A stretch of DNA of 64,000 nucleotides from Conexibacter sp. S30A1. GTDB taxonomy: Bacteria > Actinomycetota > Thermoleophilia > Solirubrobacterales > Solirubrobacteraceae. The stretch is taken from the NCBI RefSeq assembly GCF_023330665.1, contig NZ_CP097127.1:1488001-1552000 (forward strand), in the 5' to 3' direction. The notes below the pieces were generated by a model. The model saw only the letters and a list, made by a program, of their open reading frames with translations, did not search any database and was not told the DNA's origin. This document shows positions 1 through 7,953 of the stretch, one piece after another. The position numbers and the translations under genes were made by a program. The stretch's first letter is position 1, and each line of letters opens with the position of its first letter.

Positions 1-1
1 C

Positions 2-433
2 TTGCGGGGCGAGCCCCTGCGCTTCAACCTTTCGCACTCGGAGCGCCTTGCGCTGGTGGGCGTCTCGCACAGCCGCGAGCTCGGTGTCGACGTGCAGGCG
101 CCGCATCCGGCGACCGGCAAACCGTGGTTCGCCCGGCGCATCTGCAGCGAGCGTGAGTACGCCGCCCACCTCGCCGACCCGAGCCCGGAAGCGCTGCTGC
201 GACTGTGGGTGCGCAAGGAGGCGGTGCTCAAGGCCGGTGGCGAGGGCTCAGCCCTGAGCATGGGCGGGATCGACGTACTGGACGACGCCGTCGCCGGCGG
301 CTGGCTCTGCAGCGACCTGAAGCTGCCCGGCGCGCTGAGCGGCTACCGGGCGGCGTTGGCGGTGAGCACGGTGCTCCCCGACGGCGTGGCGCCCACCGTC
401 GAGGTGTCGACCTTCGCGTTCAGCTGGAGCTGA
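2..433 (+). CDS. 4'-phosphopantetheinyl transferase (Sfp/AcpT type), 5'-truncated by window edge
   Basis: C-terminal part (143 residues) of an enzyme that moves the 4'-phosphopantetheine arm of CoA onto a serine of acyl or peptidyl carrier proteins. Visible family motifs are FNLSHSE at residues 8-14, the Mg-binding LGVDVQ at 27-32 (Asp30), and LWVRKEAVLKAGG around 68-80, which holds the W-x2-KE-x3-K signature (Lys72, Glu73, Lys77). The N-terminal half-domain of the usual ~220-residue protein lies before the window, so the TTG at position 2 is not a start. It ends 21 bases from the convergent pspA gene. No carrier-protein synthase is in the window, so the partner is unknown. Confidence 0.9.
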   Translation: MRGEPLRFNLSHSERLALVGVSHSRELGVDVQAPHPATGKPWFARRICSEREYAAHLADPSPEALLRLWVRKEAVLKAGGEGSALSMGGIDVLDDAVAGGWLCSDLKLPGALSGYRAALAVSTVLPDGVAPTVEVSTFAFSWS

Positions 434-454
434 GCGCCGAGCGTGAGCCCGGTC

Positions 455-1411
455 CTACGGCTCGGGCTCGGGCGCCGGTGCCGAGGCGTGCTCCTCGCCA
501 CCGCCCGCGTCGTCCCCGGATGCGGCCTGCTCATCGTCGGACGGCGGGGCGGCAGGGTCCGCAGCCTGTTCGGTCGGCGGCTGCGTTGCCGCGGGGGTCG
601 GTTGGGCCGCTGCGGGAGCCGACTGGGCCGCTTCAGGGGCTGGCTCGGAGCCGGCGGCGAGTTCTCCCACCGGTTGCTGGCCACCCTCGAGCTGCGCGCC
701 GCCGGCGAGCTGCGACTTCAGCTGGGCGAGCTCGTTGTCAACCGCGCTGGTGGATGAGAGCTCGCGCAGCTGCCGGTCGATGTCGTCCTCGCCCGGCCCG
801 CCGATCGCGGTCAGATCCTCGAAGGTGCCGGCGGCCTCCAGCTCTTGAACGGCACCGGCGCGGGCCTTCATCTGCTCGGTCTTGTCCATCGCCCGCTGCA
901 TCGCCAGACCCACGTCGGCCATCTGGTTGCCTACCCCCGTCGCCGCCTCGGAGATCCGCACCTGCGCCTCAGCGGCTGAGTACTGGGCCTTGATGACCTC
1001 CTTCTTGGTGCGGAACTGCTCGATCTTGGCGCGCAGATTCTTCTCTGACTCGGTGAGCTGCTCCTGCTGCTGCTCGAGCTCCTGCACCTGGCCGTCAAGC
1101 GACTGCAGCTCGGTCTGGATGACGTTCTTGCGCTCGAGCGCGGTCCGCGCCAGATCCTCACGGCCGGCGGCCAATGCCTGGCGCGCCTGCGTGTCCAGCT
1201 TCACGATCTGCTGTTGCAGACCGGTCTCCTGCGCCTGCAGGCGCTTCTTGGCGGTGACGACGTCGGCGATGCCTCGCTTGACGTTCTGCAACTGCTCGAT
1301 CTGCTTCTGGTAGCTGTACTCCAGCGTCTCGGCGGGATCCTCAGCCTTGTCCAGCACCTTCGAGATCTTCGCTTTGACGACTGTCGACATGCGCCCGGTC
1401 AAGCCCGGCAT
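455..1411 (-). CDS. pspA: PspA/IM30 (Vipp1) family membrane-stress protein
   Basis: A 318-residue peripheral membrane protein of the PspA/Vipp1 (ESCRT-III-like) family, which assembles on stressed membranes. The first ~230 residues are an almost continuous heptad-rich alpha-helix, beginning MPGLTGRMSTVVKAKISKVLDKAEDP, the usual amphipathic N-terminus, followed by the conserved pattern around YQKQIEQLQNVKRGIADVVTAKK (quoted only in outline). The last ~80 residues are a low-complexity Ala/Pro/Glu-rich acidic tail not typical of E. coli PspA. The start at 1411 is chosen because AAGGAGG sits 5 bases upstream; the open frame upstream to 1870 has no family similarity. It stands alone, without pspBC, between a convergent PPTase gene and a divergent thioesterase gene. 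Confidence 0.9.
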   Translation of the reverse strand: MPGLTGRMSTVVKAKISKVLDKAEDPAETLEYSYQKQIEQLQNVKRGIADVVTAKKRLQAQETGLQQQIVKLDTQARQALAAGREDLARTALERKNVIQTELQSLDGQVQELEQQQEQLTESEKNLRAKIEQFRTKKEVIKAQYSAAEAQVRISEAATGVGNQMADVGLAMQRAMDKTEQMKARAGAVQELEAAGTFEDLTAIGGPGEDDIDRQLRELSSTSAVDNELAQLKSQLAGGAQLEGGQQPVGELAAGSEPAPEAAQSAPAAAQPTPAATQPPTEQAADPAAPPSDDEQAASGDDAGGGEEHASAPAPEPEP

Positions 1412-1610
1412 CGCATCCTCCTTGGCGGGGTTCTGAAACCTGGATACAAGCGTACCGCCGCCTGCCAGCGTCTGCGCACGGTCAAGCCCGCCGATCCATT
1501 GTCTGATCGTTAAGGAGTTTCTGTCAGGCAGCGCCCGACCGAGCGGGTCGGCGAGCTTTCTGAGCCGGAGGCCAGGGTTGCCAGTGAGCCAGAGGCTAAG
1601 GTTGCCAGCG

Positions 1611-2162
1611 ATGCAGCCGCGCACACCCTCAGAGTCGACAAGCGTCCTGGCGCACTGGATGGGCATCGCCGACGCCAACTCCAGTGGCGACATCCACGGT
1701 GGCACGATCATGAAGCTGGTTGACGAGGCCGCCGGGATCGCGTCGGTCAGACACTCGCGCCGCCGGACGGTTACGGCAAGCATTGACCGCATGTCATTTC
1801 TGGTTCCGATCAAGATCGGGCAGCTTGTGACCTTCACGGCGACGGTCAATGCCGCCTGGCGCACGTCCATGGAGGTCGGCGTGCGCGTTGAGGCCGAAGA
1901 TCCACGGACCGGCGAGGTACGCCATGCGAGCAGCGCCTACCTCACGTTCGTGGCGCTCGACGACGACGGCCTGCCGACGGAGGTGCCACCGCTGGTCGCG
2001 ACGACACCCACCGACGCGCGGCGCGCCCACGACGCTGAGCTGCGCCGCCACCACCGTCTGGCCGAACGCGAGGCAATCGAGCACGGCCGCAGCACCTTTT
2101 CCCAACAGCCACGCGACGGCGGAGCTGACGCCGCGACACCGGGCCACGGCCCGCTCCACTGA
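1611..2162 (+). CDS. acyl-CoA thioesterase, hotdog fold (YciA/ACOT type)
   Basis: A single hotdog domain that hydrolyses acyl-CoA thioesters in the cytosol. The signature GDIHGGTIMKLVDEAAG lies at residues 26-42, with Asp27, Gly30 and the long central helix placing the active site, followed by the strands TASIDRMSFLVPIKIGQL and the C-terminal ASSAYLTFVAL strand typical of the YciA/cytosolic ACOT subgroup. An in-frame TTG at 1578 would add 11 residues; ATG at 1611 was preferred because homology begins just after it. The last ~50 residues are charged and probably disordered. The substrate chain length cannot be read from the sequence. It is divergent from pspA with ~200 bases between starts. 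Confidence 0.85.
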   Translation: MQPRTPSESTSVLAHWMGIADANSSGDIHGGTIMKLVDEAAGIASVRHSRRRTVTASIDRMSFLVPIKIGQLVTFTATVNAAWRTSMEVGVRVEAEDPRTGEVRHASSAYLTFVALDDDGLPTEVPPLVATTPTDARRAHDAELRRHHRLAEREAIEHGRSTFSQQPRDGGADAATPGHGPLH

Positions 2163-2223
2163 GCCCCAAGCAGGACGCTGGCCAGGCGTCCGCGGCCACA
2201 TCCCGTTAGTCTCTGTGCTTGAC

Positions 2224-2529
2224 ATGAGTCAGGCTGAGGATCCAGAACGGCTGCGGCCCGAACACGAGGTCACGCTTGAGGACGTGCAGGCCCTGATGGG
2301 GGCCTCAACACCCCACTTTGCGATGCAGCTGCGAACGCGGATCCGTGCGCTGATCGCGCCACTCCCGCAGGACCATCCCGCCCGGCTGATGGGTGAGCGC
2401 GAGCTCGCCAGACTCGACGCGATCGCCCGTGAGGGCGAGGTCCGAGGCCATCCCGCAGAAGCGGGGCTGCACCCGCTCGCAAGCGTCTCCGCGGACGCAG
2501 CCGCACTCGCCGGCGACGCTCACCACTAG
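2224..2529 (+). CDS. small acidic conserved-looking hypothetical protein
   Basis: A 101-residue protein I do not recognise. It starts MSQAEDPERLRPEHEVTL and has a predicted helical middle (VQALMGAST, MQLRTRIRALIAPLP, ARLMGERELARLDAIARE) and an Ala-rich tail. Codon use shows the strong third-position GC bias of its neighbours, supporting coding. A GTG at 2215 is an alternative start 3 codons upstream. It has no signal peptide or transmembrane segment. It lies 61 bases after the thioesterase gene and could be co-transcribed with it. Confidence 0.55.
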   Translation: MSQAEDPERLRPEHEVTLEDVQALMGASTPHFAMQLRTRIRALIAPLPQDHPARLMGERELARLDAIAREGEVRGHPAEAGLHPLASVSADAAALAGDAHH

Positions 2530-2952
2530 GCATCCGCTCTGGCGCCTGGGCCAGACCATGGCGCCCACACAGCTGCGGCCTGGACGGCCGCCCGCCGGGG
2601 TGAGCGCGGGCCGCCGTCCGTTCGGCCGTGGTGCACCCGCCACCCAGCGCCAAGGACGACCAGCGTGTAGGGGGCGCGCGACCTCATGTCTGCACCCCCT
2701 ACGGTTCTGCTGGCCACCCCTAAGCCCGGGGGTGGATACCTGCATCCGGATGTCAGACACCACTCGTTTCGGCCTGGGCGAGGGGTCCGTTGACGACCAG
2801 AGCAAGCCACTGGACGGAGATATGAAGCGGAAGCGCTAACGCAGAGCGAGCTTTCTACACAAACACCTAACATGAATTTAATCTATCTTCAGGTCGCGCG
2901 AGCATATTCCATAGCGCGACGTACCTCATAGCAGCACCTCCTCCCCAGAAGC

Positions 2953-2986
2953 GCGAAGCCGGCCCGCACCCGCGGGTCGGCTTCGC
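2953..2986. terminator. stem-loop, GAAGCCGGCCCGC arm
   Basis: Near-perfect 15-bp inverted repeat (one mismatch) around the loop ACC, without a strong T-run. Its arm shares GAAGCCGGCCC with the hairpin at 3166-3191. Confidence 0.4.
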
Positions 2987-3165
2987 TACTGCTTGACCCC
3001 CGGATTGTTGGTGGGTCCCCTCGCCCAACACCGGGAGCCCCGTCGCGGTTTGCGCGGCCGCCTGGCTGGCTGCGAATCGTTAATCGCCTCTCAGCCGGCG
3101 CTCGGAAGCCCCAGAAGCCGCTGCGCGTGGCCGTCCGCATGTCGGCCTCGCCCCGGCGGAAACGC

Positions 3166-3191
3166 TGAAGCCGGCCCGTGGGCCGGCTTCA
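3166..3191 (+). terminator. stem-loop followed by pyrimidine tract
   Basis: Perfect 12-bp arms TGAAGCCGGCCC / GGGCCGGCTTCA with a 2-base gap, then TCTCTCTCCTCTC. It is terminator-like for plus-strand transcription. Confidence 0.45.
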
Positions 3192-3225
3192 TCTCTCTCC
3201 TCTCAACCACCGGGCGAATCTCTTT

Positions 3226-3248
3226 GGCGCACTCCCTCGGGAGGCGCC
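3226..3248. terminator. stem-loop downstream of the CorC-like gene
   Basis: Arms GGCGC-A-CTCCC and GGGAG-GCGCC pair fully except for one bulged A, around a 2-base loop. It is 133 bases beyond the 3' end of the minus-strand gene at 3381 and may end its transcript. Confidence 0.35.
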
Positions 3249-3380
3249 CACATCCGGTGTTGCGATCCTGTGATTGTAACTAATGTGTCGTGTCGGTGGC
3301 GGCCTGCGCGCAGGCCTAACAATTCGCCAACAGCAGTCCGAGTTCCAGTTCCTGGCGGGCTGGCTCTGACGAGTCGCCGC

Positions 3381-4709
3381 TCACGCGTCGCCGTCCGCGG
3401 GCTCCCCACCGCTCACAGGTTCGCGACGTTCTCGGATGCGGACGGCCTCAACCCGGTTCTGGCGCACCGACTCCACCCTGATCGAGTAGCCGTTGGCTTC
3501 GATCGTGTCGCCGCGCTTGGGTAGCCTGCCGAGCTCCGTGAAGACGAAGCCGCCCACCGAGTTGTAGGCATCGGTGTCGACCGGCAGCTCGAGACCATAG
3601 TCCTCCAGATCCGTGACCGCGACATGCCCGCGCACAAACCAGTCACCCCCGGCCAGACGACGCACGGCGCCGCCCGCAGGGTCGTTCTCATCCGCGATCT
3701 CGCCAACGACCTCCTCGATGATGTCCTCGATCGTGACGATCCCCGCGGTCCGTCCGTACTCGTCGACCACGATCCCGAGCTCGGTCCGCTCGCGTTGCAG
3801 GTCGGCCAGCAGATCATCTAGCGGCTTGGTCTCCGGAAAGATCGGCGCCTCGCGTACGAACGAGCGAAAGTCGGCCTCTTCGCCGCCATCCATCAGCCGG
3901 CGCACCAGCTGGTTGACATGCACGATGCCCCGCACCTGATCCTGGTCATCCTCCTCCGTCACGACCAGCCGTGAGTGGCCGGTGGCGACCGCGCGCCGCA
4001 GTGCCGCGCCCACGGTCTCTGAAATGTCGACGGTCACGACCGCGGGAATCGGCGTCATCACCTGACGAGCCTCCTGCTCGTGCAGGTGAAAGACGCCGGT
4101 CAGCATCTCTGCCTCGCCGACATCGAGCTGCCCGCCGGTCTGGGACTCGGCGATCAGGCGCTTGAGCTCCTCGGGCGTGCCGTGCGCGGGCTCGGCATCA
4201 GGATCCACGCCGAGCAGCCGCAGCAGCCATTCCGACGAGGCATTCAGCGCGCTTATGAACGGACGAAACGCGACCATGAACGTCTGCATGGGCGGGGCTA
4301 TCCGGCGGGCCAAGCCCTCCGCGTGCTGGATCGTGTAGAGCTTGGGGACGATCTCGCCGACGGTGCTCTGAAAGAAGGTGATCAGCAGATAGGCGACCAG
4401 CACGCTGAGCACCAGCGCCAGCTCATTGCCGGCGCCGGCGCCAACGGCAGACCGCAGCGCCCGTGCCAGCGCCGGCTCGCCAAGGGCCCCGATGCCGATC
4501 GATGCCATCGTGATCCCCACCTGGCAGGCCGAGATGTAGTCGCCGATCTGGTCCAGCTGACCGAGCGCCAGCCGCGCCCCGCGCGAGCCGCCCTCGGCCA
4601 GTTCCTCAAGGCGTCCTCGGCGCGAGCGCACAAGCGCATACTCGGCAACCACGAAGAACGCGTTGACCAGCACGAGCAGCACGGCGAGCAGGATCAAAAG
4701 CGGGTTCAC
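3381..4709 (-). CDS. CNNM/CorC (HlyC) family membrane protein with CBS pair
   Basis: A 442-residue protein of the CNNM/CorC family, implicated in Mg2+ or Co2+ efflux and ion homeostasis (formerly called hemolysin-like). Domain order: a DUF21/CNNM membrane domain with about four hydrophobic helices (first at residues 3-25, MNPLLILLAVLLVLVNAFF), containing the conserved SACQVGITMASIGIGALGEPA near 62-82; a tandem CBS domain at ~200-330 (EVMTPIPAVV-like segment RQVMTPIPAVVTVD, then the DEYGRTAGIVTIEDIIEEVVGEI segment); and a C-terminal CorC_HlyC transporter-associated domain at ~345-430 with GDTIEANGYSIRV. Length and order are normal for the family. The first ATG at 4709 gives a full membrane helix at the N-terminus. 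Confidence 0.92.
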   Translation of the reverse strand: MNPLLILLAVLLVLVNAFFVVAEYALVRSRRGRLEELAEGGSRGARLALGQLDQIGDYISACQVGITMASIGIGALGEPALARALRSAVGAGAGNELALVLSVLVAYLLITFFQSTVGEIVPKLYTIQHAEGLARRIAPPMQTFMVAFRPFISALNASSEWLLRLLGVDPDAEPAHGTPEELKRLIAESQTGGQLDVGEAEMLTGVFHLHEQEARQVMTPIPAVVTVDISETVGAALRRAVATGHSRLVVTEEDDQDQVRGIVHVNQLVRRLMDGGEEADFRSFVREAPIFPETKPLDDLLADLQRERTELGIVVDEYGRTAGIVTIEDIIEEVVGEIADENDPAGGAVRRLAGGDWFVRGHVAVTDLEDYGLELPVDTDAYNSVGGFVFTELGRLPKRGDTIEANGYSIRVESVRQNRVEAVRIRERREPVSGGEPADGDA

Positions 4710-4778
4710 GGCGCTCTCCGCACTTCAGCGCGGGCTGGCACCGGCCGGCGGAGCACCGGCCGGCGACATCGATCCGGG

Positions 4779-5099
4779 TCAGCGTTCATCCACAGGCTGA
4801 GCCGCGGTCTGCCCGAACAGAGCGTCGAAGCGTGCGGCCATGTCGAAGTCGGTCTCCGTCAGCCCCCCGGCAGCATGATTGGTGAGGCTGAGCTTCAGCT
4901 TGTTCCACCCATGCACGAGCATATCGGGATGATGGTTGTATGCCTCGGCGACCTCTGCAACGCGATTGACGAACGCGATCGTTGCGGCGAAGTCCGCAAA
5001 CACCAGATCACGCACAATCATGCCCTGCTCGTGCCTCCATGCGCTGCCAAGGAGACGTTTGGCGATCTCGTCGCCGGTCAGGCGTGGTGGGGTTGTCAT
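4779..5099 (-). CDS. phhB: 4a-hydroxytetrahydrobiopterin (pterin-4a-carbinolamine) dehydratase
   Basis: A 106-residue PCD/DCoH-like enzyme that dehydrates 4a-hydroxy-tetrahydropterin to regenerate the cofactor of aromatic amino acid hydroxylases. It carries the family signature [E/D]-x3-HHP as AEAYNHHPDMLVHGWNKLKL, followed by LTNHAAGGLTETDF, which places both catalytic histidines. The start at 5099 (MTTPPRL) is preceded by a GAGGTC-like ribosome site and fits the domain; an in-frame extension to 5144 would run into the divergent gene. No phenylalanine hydroxylase is nearby. The start codons of this gene and the divergent one at 5114 are only 14 bases apart, so each promoter lies inside the other coding region, or the messages are leaderless. 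Confidence 0.9.
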   Translation of the reverse strand: MTTPPRLTGDEIAKRLLGSAWRHEQGMIVRDLVFADFAATIAFVNRVAEVAEAYNHHPDMLVHGWNKLKLSLTNHAAGGLTETDFDMAARFDALFGQTAAQPVDER

Positions 5100-5113
5100 A
5101 TCGTTGACCTCAT

Positions 5114-6013
5114 ATGCGCATCGTAAGCCTCGTGCCGTCGGCAACGGAGATGCTCTTCGCGCTGGGCCTCGACGACCAGGTGGTCGCCGTCACGCACGAG
5201 TGCGACTACCCACCCGCCGCGACCTCACTACCACGCGTCACCCGTGACCGCCTCCCTGATGGCCTCACCGCCGCACAGATCGACGCGGCCGTCAAGGAAC
5301 GCACCCTCAGGGGCGAGTCGATCTACGAGCTGGATGCCGAGCTGCTGCACGAGCTGCAGCCGAACCTGATCATCACGCAGGCGCTGTGCAAGGTGTGCGC
5401 CGTCTCGGTCGACGACGTGCGCGAGCTTGCGGAGGAGATCGACAGCCAGCCGATCGTGGTTGCGCTCGACCCGCACACGCTGGGCGAGGTGCTCGGTGAC
5501 GCGAGAACGATCGCGCAGGCCACCGACGCCAAGGACGCCGCGGTTGATCTGATCCGCGAAGCCGCCGCCCGCATCGACCGCATCCGCCTGCTCGTGCGCG
5601 GGGCACGGCGCCCCCGGGTTGTGGCCCTGGAGTGGCTTGACCCTCCCTACGCCGCCGGTCATTGGACGCCACAGATGATCAGCTACGCCGGCGGCGAGGA
5701 TGTGCTCGGGTTCGCCGGCGAGAGCTCGCAGGAGCAGACATGGGACCTGGTGGCCGCCACCGAGCCGGACGTCGTGCTCGTTATGCCGTGTGGCTACGAC
5801 GCGGAGATAGCCCACCGTGAGGCGGAGATGCACCGCGACCAGCTTGCCGCCCTCGGCGCCGGCGAAGTGATCGCGGTGGACGCCGCGTCCTACTTCTCCC
5901 GGCCGGGACCGCGTCTGATCGACGGTCTCGAGCTGCTCGCGCACGTGATCCATCCGGAACTCGTGCCGGTGAGCACCGAGTTGGCGGCCAAGGCCATCAC
6001 GGTCGAGCTCTGA
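5114..6013 (+). CDS. BtuF-like cobalamin/siderophore-type substrate-binding domain protein, no signal peptide
   Basis: A 299-residue class III periplasmic-binding-protein fold of the BtuF/FhuD family. It opens MRIVSLVPSATEMLFALGL, the standard first strand of the mature domain, and continues with THECDYPP, the helical backbone around residues 130-165, and the second lobe with PDVVLVMPCGYD near 212. There is no signal peptide or lipobox, so it should be cytosolic as written. The family has stand-alone soluble members of unclear role, often in genomes without an adjacent BtuCD. No ABC permease or ATPase is adjacent. Ligand identity cannot be read from the sequence. Confidence 0.8.
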   Translation: MRIVSLVPSATEMLFALGLDDQVVAVTHECDYPPAATSLPRVTRDRLPDGLTAAQIDAAVKERTLRGESIYELDAELLHELQPNLIITQALCKVCAVSVDDVRELAEEIDSQPIVVALDPHTLGEVLGDARTIAQATDAKDAAVDLIREAAARIDRIRLLVRGARRPRVVALEWLDPPYAAGHWTPQMISYAGGEDVLGFAGESSQEQTWDLVAATEPDVVLVMPCGYDAEIAHREAEMHRDQLAALGAGEVIAVDAASYFSRPGPRLIDGLELLAHVIHPELVPVSTELAAKAITVEL

Positions 6014-6027
6014 CCGGGGCGCGAGCG

Positions 6028-6912
6028 TCAGATGACGCTGCCGCTGGGCAACAGGCCGCTGCCTCCGGCGACAGCCAGTGATCCGACCACGGCCAGCACG
6101 GCGATCAGCACGCAGCCGCCCAGAACCACCGCTCGACGGTCGCGCTTCTCGCCGTACTCGACGACCAGCCACCCGCCCGCCAGGCCGGCGATGAAGCCGA
6201 ACAGGTGACCGCCGATCGAGATGCCCGCAACCCCCAGGTCAAACACCAGGTTCAGCAGCAGGATCGGCAACAGGCCCGACTGCCAAAGCGAAATCCTGCG
6301 CGCGCGGGCGATCATGATCAACGCCCCGAAGACGCCGAAGATCGCGCCCGAGGCACCGAGAGTCGGCACATCGGGCGAGAACCAGAGCGCACCGAAGGAG
6401 CCGGCGAGCAGCGCCGCGAAGTAGATCGAGGTGAAGTACAGCTTGCCGATCGCCGGCTCGATCGCCCGCCCGACGAACCACAGCGAGAGCATGTTGATGC
6501 CGATGTGGAAGATGCTCGCGTGCAAAAAGCCGGATGTGAGCAGCCGCCAGTACTCGTGATGGCCGTGGCTCATCAACGGACCGAAGAGGACGCCGTTGTA
6601 GTAGAGCCAGCCGCTGTCTGAGCCACCGAGCGTGACCCCGTCAGCGACCTCCCAGAGAAAGACGATCACGTTGATCGCGATCAGCAGGTCGGTCGCCGAC
6701 CATGTGCGTGGGTCACTCCAGACCTTCGGCCGCGCGAAGCTCGCGCTCGTCCCACGGCCCTGCATCCGCCGGACCTTCGTGCGCTGGCTGGCACACTCCG
6801 GGCAGCGCATGCCGACCGATGTGGGTGTCATGCAGTCAGGGCAGATCGGCCGACCGCAGTTGGAGCACGACACCCCGGTCTGCCGGTCGGGGTGCCTGTA
6901 GCAGGTCGCCAC
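6028..6912 (-). CDS. rhomboid-family intramembrane serine protease with N-terminal B-box-like zinc finger
   Basis: A 294-residue membrane protease. Residues 1-42 form a Cys/His-rich zinc-binding module (CYRHPDRQTGVSCSNCGRPICPDC, then RCPEC), common in actinobacterial rhomboids. After a linker come about six or seven transmembrane helices. The catalytic serine is in GASGAIFG (about residue 188) and the histidine of the dyad is in GGHLFGFIAG (about residue 235); the HxxxN of the oxyanion region is visible as HIGINMLSLW. All key residues are present. It cleaves transmembrane substrates within the bilayer; the substrate is unknown. It ends 14 bases from the convergent BtuF-like gene and follows the sigma-factor pair on the same strand with only 3 bases between. 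Confidence 0.92.
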   Translation of the reverse strand: MATCYRHPDRQTGVSCSNCGRPICPDCMTPTSVGMRCPECASQRTKVRRMQGRGTSASFARPKVWSDPRTWSATDLLIAINVIVFLWEVADGVTLGGSDSGWLYYNGVLFGPLMSHGHHEYWRLLTSGFLHASIFHIGINMLSLWFVGRAIEPAIGKLYFTSIYFAALLAGSFGALWFSPDVPTLGASGAIFGVFGALIMIARARRISLWQSGLLPILLLNLVFDLGVAGISIGGHLFGFIAGLAGGWLVVEYGEKRDRRAVVLGGCVLIAVLAVVGSLAVAGGSGLLPSGSVI

Positions 6913-6915
6913 CGG

Positions 6916-7260
6916 CTACCGGTCCGGCAGGATCCGCCGGGCTTCCTCGGCGATGTCGTTCAGAGTTTGCTCCGCGTACTGAAGCAGTGTCTTGCCCTGC
7001 GCCTCAGGCCGCGCTCGCTGCCGAGCCCTGACGCGCAGAGCCACGAGCGCCGTGCCGGCTGTGACCGTCACGCCCGCGGCAACCAGCGGCCGGATCCAGT
7101 TGCGCGGGTCGCGCATCGCCGCCAGCTCCCAGCCGTCGAGCTCCTCCTGTGCGGCCTCGGCAAGCGCCATCAGCCGCGACTCCAGCTGCTCGGTCAGGCG
7201 CAGCGGCGGCTCCACCGGCGCGAAGGCCTCTCGCAGCATCGACTCGAGGTTTGCGGTCAT
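6916..7260 (-). CDS. small single-pass membrane protein, candidate partner (anti-sigma-like) of the ECF sigma factor
   Basis: A 114-residue protein without a recognisable family. Residues 1-50 are helical and acidic (LRLTEQLESRLMALAEAAQEELDGWEL), a single hydrophobic segment follows at ~56-74 (WIRPLVAAGVTVTAGTALVAL), then an Arg-rich stretch and a helical tail. Its start overlaps the stop of the sigma gene in ATGA, so translation is coupled. Position and topology (cytosolic N-terminal helices, one membrane span) fit an anti-sigma-like regulator, but it lacks the HxxxCxxC motif of zinc anti-sigma factors and the function is inference only. Confidence 0.6.
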   Translation of the reverse strand: MTANLESMLREAFAPVEPPLRLTEQLESRLMALAEAAQEELDGWELAAMRDPRNWIRPLVAAGVTVTAGTALVALRVRARQRARPEAQGKTLLQYAEQTLNDIAEEARRILPDR

Positions 7261-7901
7261 GGCTTGGCTGTGCTTTCGTCGTCGGTGGCCACTATCCCTT
7301 CGAGCTGCCTGATCGCGCGGTGCAAAAGCACCTTCGTGGCGCCGTCTGAGCGGCCCAGAGCACGGGCGATCTCACGGTTGTCCATGCCCAGTGCAAAGCG
7401 CATGATCAGCGCCTCACGCCGGTCGTCTGGCAGTTGCTGGACGCCGTCGATGATCGCCCTCAGCTGCTCACGGCCCTCGACCAGACCCTCCGTCGTGTGT
7501 GGAGTGGAGATCATTTCGGCATCCTCGATCGTCGCCTCCGGGCGGCGCGAGCGGTCGCGATAGAGGTTCGCAGCAAGGTTGTGAGCGATGCGGATGAGCC
7601 AGGGACGCAACGGCCGCCCGTCGGACTCGCGCAGCGCCCGCTCGAAGTGACGGTAGGCCTGCAGGAAGGTCTGCTCGGTGAGATCCTCGGCGTCGTGGTG
7701 GTTGCCGACCCGGTAGAAGCTGTACGAGTAGACGTCGCGCAGATGTTCGCGGTAGAGCTCGCTGAAGCGCGCGTCGAGCGCGGCCTTGCTCGTGGGCTGA
7801 CTCTCGGCCACCGCAGTGAGGCTAGCTTGCGGCGCGGGTTGACGCCCGCGGGCAGCGGCACGCGAGCGGAGGCGGGGGCAGCAAGAGCGGACGGCATGCA
7901 C
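7257..7901 (-). CDS. RNA polymerase ECF-type sigma-70 factor
   Basis: Sigma factor with region 2 (FSELYREHLRDVYSYSFYR, then DAEDLTEQTFLQAYRHF) and region 4 (LPDDRREALIMRFALGMDNREIARALG, with the HTH and TKVLLHRAIRQLE recognition helix), separated by a short linker and lacking regions 1.1 and 3, as in ECF factors. The first 30 residues before AESQPTSKAALDARF are Arg/Pro-rich and doubtful; GTG at 7811 may be the real start, which would give ~184 residues. It is followed by a translationally coupled membrane protein and a rhomboid protease, a grouping that could form a regulated-proteolysis signalling unit. Confidence 0.88.
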   Translation of the reverse strand: MHAVRSCCPRLRSRAAARGRQPAPQASLTAVAESQPTSKAALDARFSELYREHLRDVYSYSFYRVGNHHDAEDLTEQTFLQAYRHFERALRESDGRPLRPWLIRIAHNLAANLYRDRSRRPEATIEDAEMISTPHTTEGLVEGREQLRAIIDGVQQLPDDRREALIMRFALGMDNREIARALGRSDGATKVLLHRAIRQLEGIVATDDESTAKP

Positions 7902-7953
7902 CCATTTCTACACAGCCAAGCGAACGCCGTTACAGATCAGCGACCGAACAGCG

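Larger units (their letters stand above)
2530..3380. other. gene-free 0.85-kb stretch rich in stem-loops
   Basis: No frame here has family similarity or convincing codon bias. The stretch holds several inverted repeats: GTAGGGGG (2667-2674) with CCCCCTAC (2695-2702); CCACCCC (2714-2720) with GGGGTGG (2729-2735); and three stronger hairpins listed separately. An AT-richer patch at 2855-2935 contrasts with the flanks. It may hold terminators of the flanking genes or an unannotated small RNA; no known RNA family was recognised. Confidence 0.4.

Noticed and set aside
343..684. Other open frames opposite or across PPTase and the PspA tail
   Set aside because: Arg/Pro-rich shadow frames produced by high third-position GC in the real genes.
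1412..1870. 153-residue N-terminal extension of PspA
   Set aside because: It overlaps the divergent thioesterase gene, has no homology, and a strong ribosome site precedes the internal ATG at 1411.
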